A stretch of DNA of 64,000 bases, from contig BDSI01000109.1 in assembly GCA_003117195.1 (NCBI GenBank), positions 80,320 through 144,319 of the forward strand, written 5' to 3'. Positions 63,509 to 64,000 of the stretch are shown in pieces. The stretch is from Eudorina sp. 2006-703-Eu-15. Taxonomy: Eukaryota; Chlorophyta; Chlorophyceae; Chlamydomonadales; Volvocaceae. Each line of letters opens with the position of its first letter. The stretch's first letter is position 1. Both the position numbers and the translations under genes were made by a program. Under the pieces are notes generated by a model. That model was not told the origin of the DNA, ran no database searches, and was given only the letters and a program-made list of their open reading frames with translations.

Positions 63509-64000
63509 CTGGCGGGGTGGGGAGGGGGTGGGGGTGGGGAGAGGGGCGGGGGGGGAGGGGGAGGTGGGGAGGGGGCCGGGGTGGGGAGGGGGGGGTGGGG
63601 AGAGGGGCGAGGGGGGAGGGGGGGTGGGGAGAGGGGCGGGGGGGGAGGGGGTGGTGGGGAGAGGGGCGGGGGGGGAGGGGGAGGTGCAGGACATCAGCGG
63701 GAAGATCCGCGGGACCGGGTCGGAGCGATGGGTAAGTTAGTTAGGTTGGTTGGTTGGTTGGTTACGGAGCGGCTTGGCGCGGGTCAGGTTGGCGCATTGT
63801 GGTGTGAGTCCCTGTGGGCGGGCCTCTCCTCCAAAGAAACGCACGCCGTGTCCTCGTGTGTTAATTAAGCAGGCAGAACAGGTGTGCGTGACTTGCGAGG
63901 GGCCGAGTGGCGCCCGACAGTTTGTGTGTCTGTGTGTAAAGATAACTGAGTCTGTGTGTGTGTGTGTGTGAATCGTTACATATCTGCCGGGCCGACACTG
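63509..64000. other. XPD intron: G-rich tract and dispersed repeat
   Basis: No XPD exon could be recognised here, so this looks like one intron running off the window. It holds GGGGAGGGG-type repeats (about 63520-63690), a GGTT run (63740-63764), a dispersed repeat copy (63857-63924) and TG runs near the end. Confidence 0.5.
63857..63924. repeat. Dispersed ~65-bp repeat (GGCAGGCAGAACAGG family), XPD intron
   Basis: GCAGGCAGAACAGGTGTGCG and CTTGCGAGGGGCCGAG match the copy at 47601-47667 with a few substitutions. Both continue into CGCCCGA and AGTTTG. Confidence 0.75.

Noticed and set aside
63685..63735. A further upstream XPD exon
   Set aside because: The minus-strand reading has no match to the XPD sequence expected before ETTLALDNF, so I left it as intron.

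Overview
The window is nuclear DNA from a volvocine green alga (Chlamydomonas/Volvox group); the species cannot be fixed from the sequence. The signs are GC-rich sequence, many short exons split by GC-rich introns, TGTAA polyadenylation signals downstream of several genes, chloroplast-targeted proteins with Ala/Arg/Ser-rich leaders, long Ala/Gly/Pro/Gln low-complexity tracts, and close protein similarity to green-algal families. I rebuilt exons by reading splice sites and checking phase. Seven gene models (RPL27, FAB2, Csp-type protein, CDPK, CEP70, EFCAB10, APRT) are complete and in frame from start to stop; CEP70 has one unresolved 5' junction.

Left part (1-14 kb): the 3' end of a CCS5/HCF164 thylakoid thioredoxin-like gene (+), RPL27 (+), the stearoyl-ACP desaturase FAB2 (-), and a small four-helix-bundle copper-storage-type protein (-).

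Middle (15.7-31 kb): a large, poorly characterised gene (+) for a Cys-rich, low-complexity, single-pass membrane protein, then a complete 12-exon gene (+) that fuses an N-terminal C2 domain to a calcium-dependent protein kinase with four EF-hands.

Right-centre (31.8-55.0 kb): one gene fills about 23 kb of the minus strand. Its two ends match the centrosomal/basal-body protein CEP70. Between them lie a single exon of about 4.8 kb coding a disordered segment and about 21 coiled-coil exons built from a recurring motif, giving a predicted protein of about 3,300 residues against about 600 in animals. This is the most unusual object in the window.

Right end (55-64 kb): a small unresolved ORF, EFCAB10 (+, a ciliary RIIa/EF-hand protein), adenine phosphoribosyltransferase (-), and the last four exons of the XPD/ERCC2 helicase (-), one of which carries an apparent one-base frameshift. 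CEP70 and EFCAB10 are neighbours and both are cilium-related. The other genes have unrelated housekeeping, plastid or signalling roles, so no operon-like logic is expected.

A theme across genes is an excess of GC-AG introns: five well-supported cases plus one possible, among roughly 70 introns. The introns also hold hairpin or MITE-like elements and short dispersed repeats.
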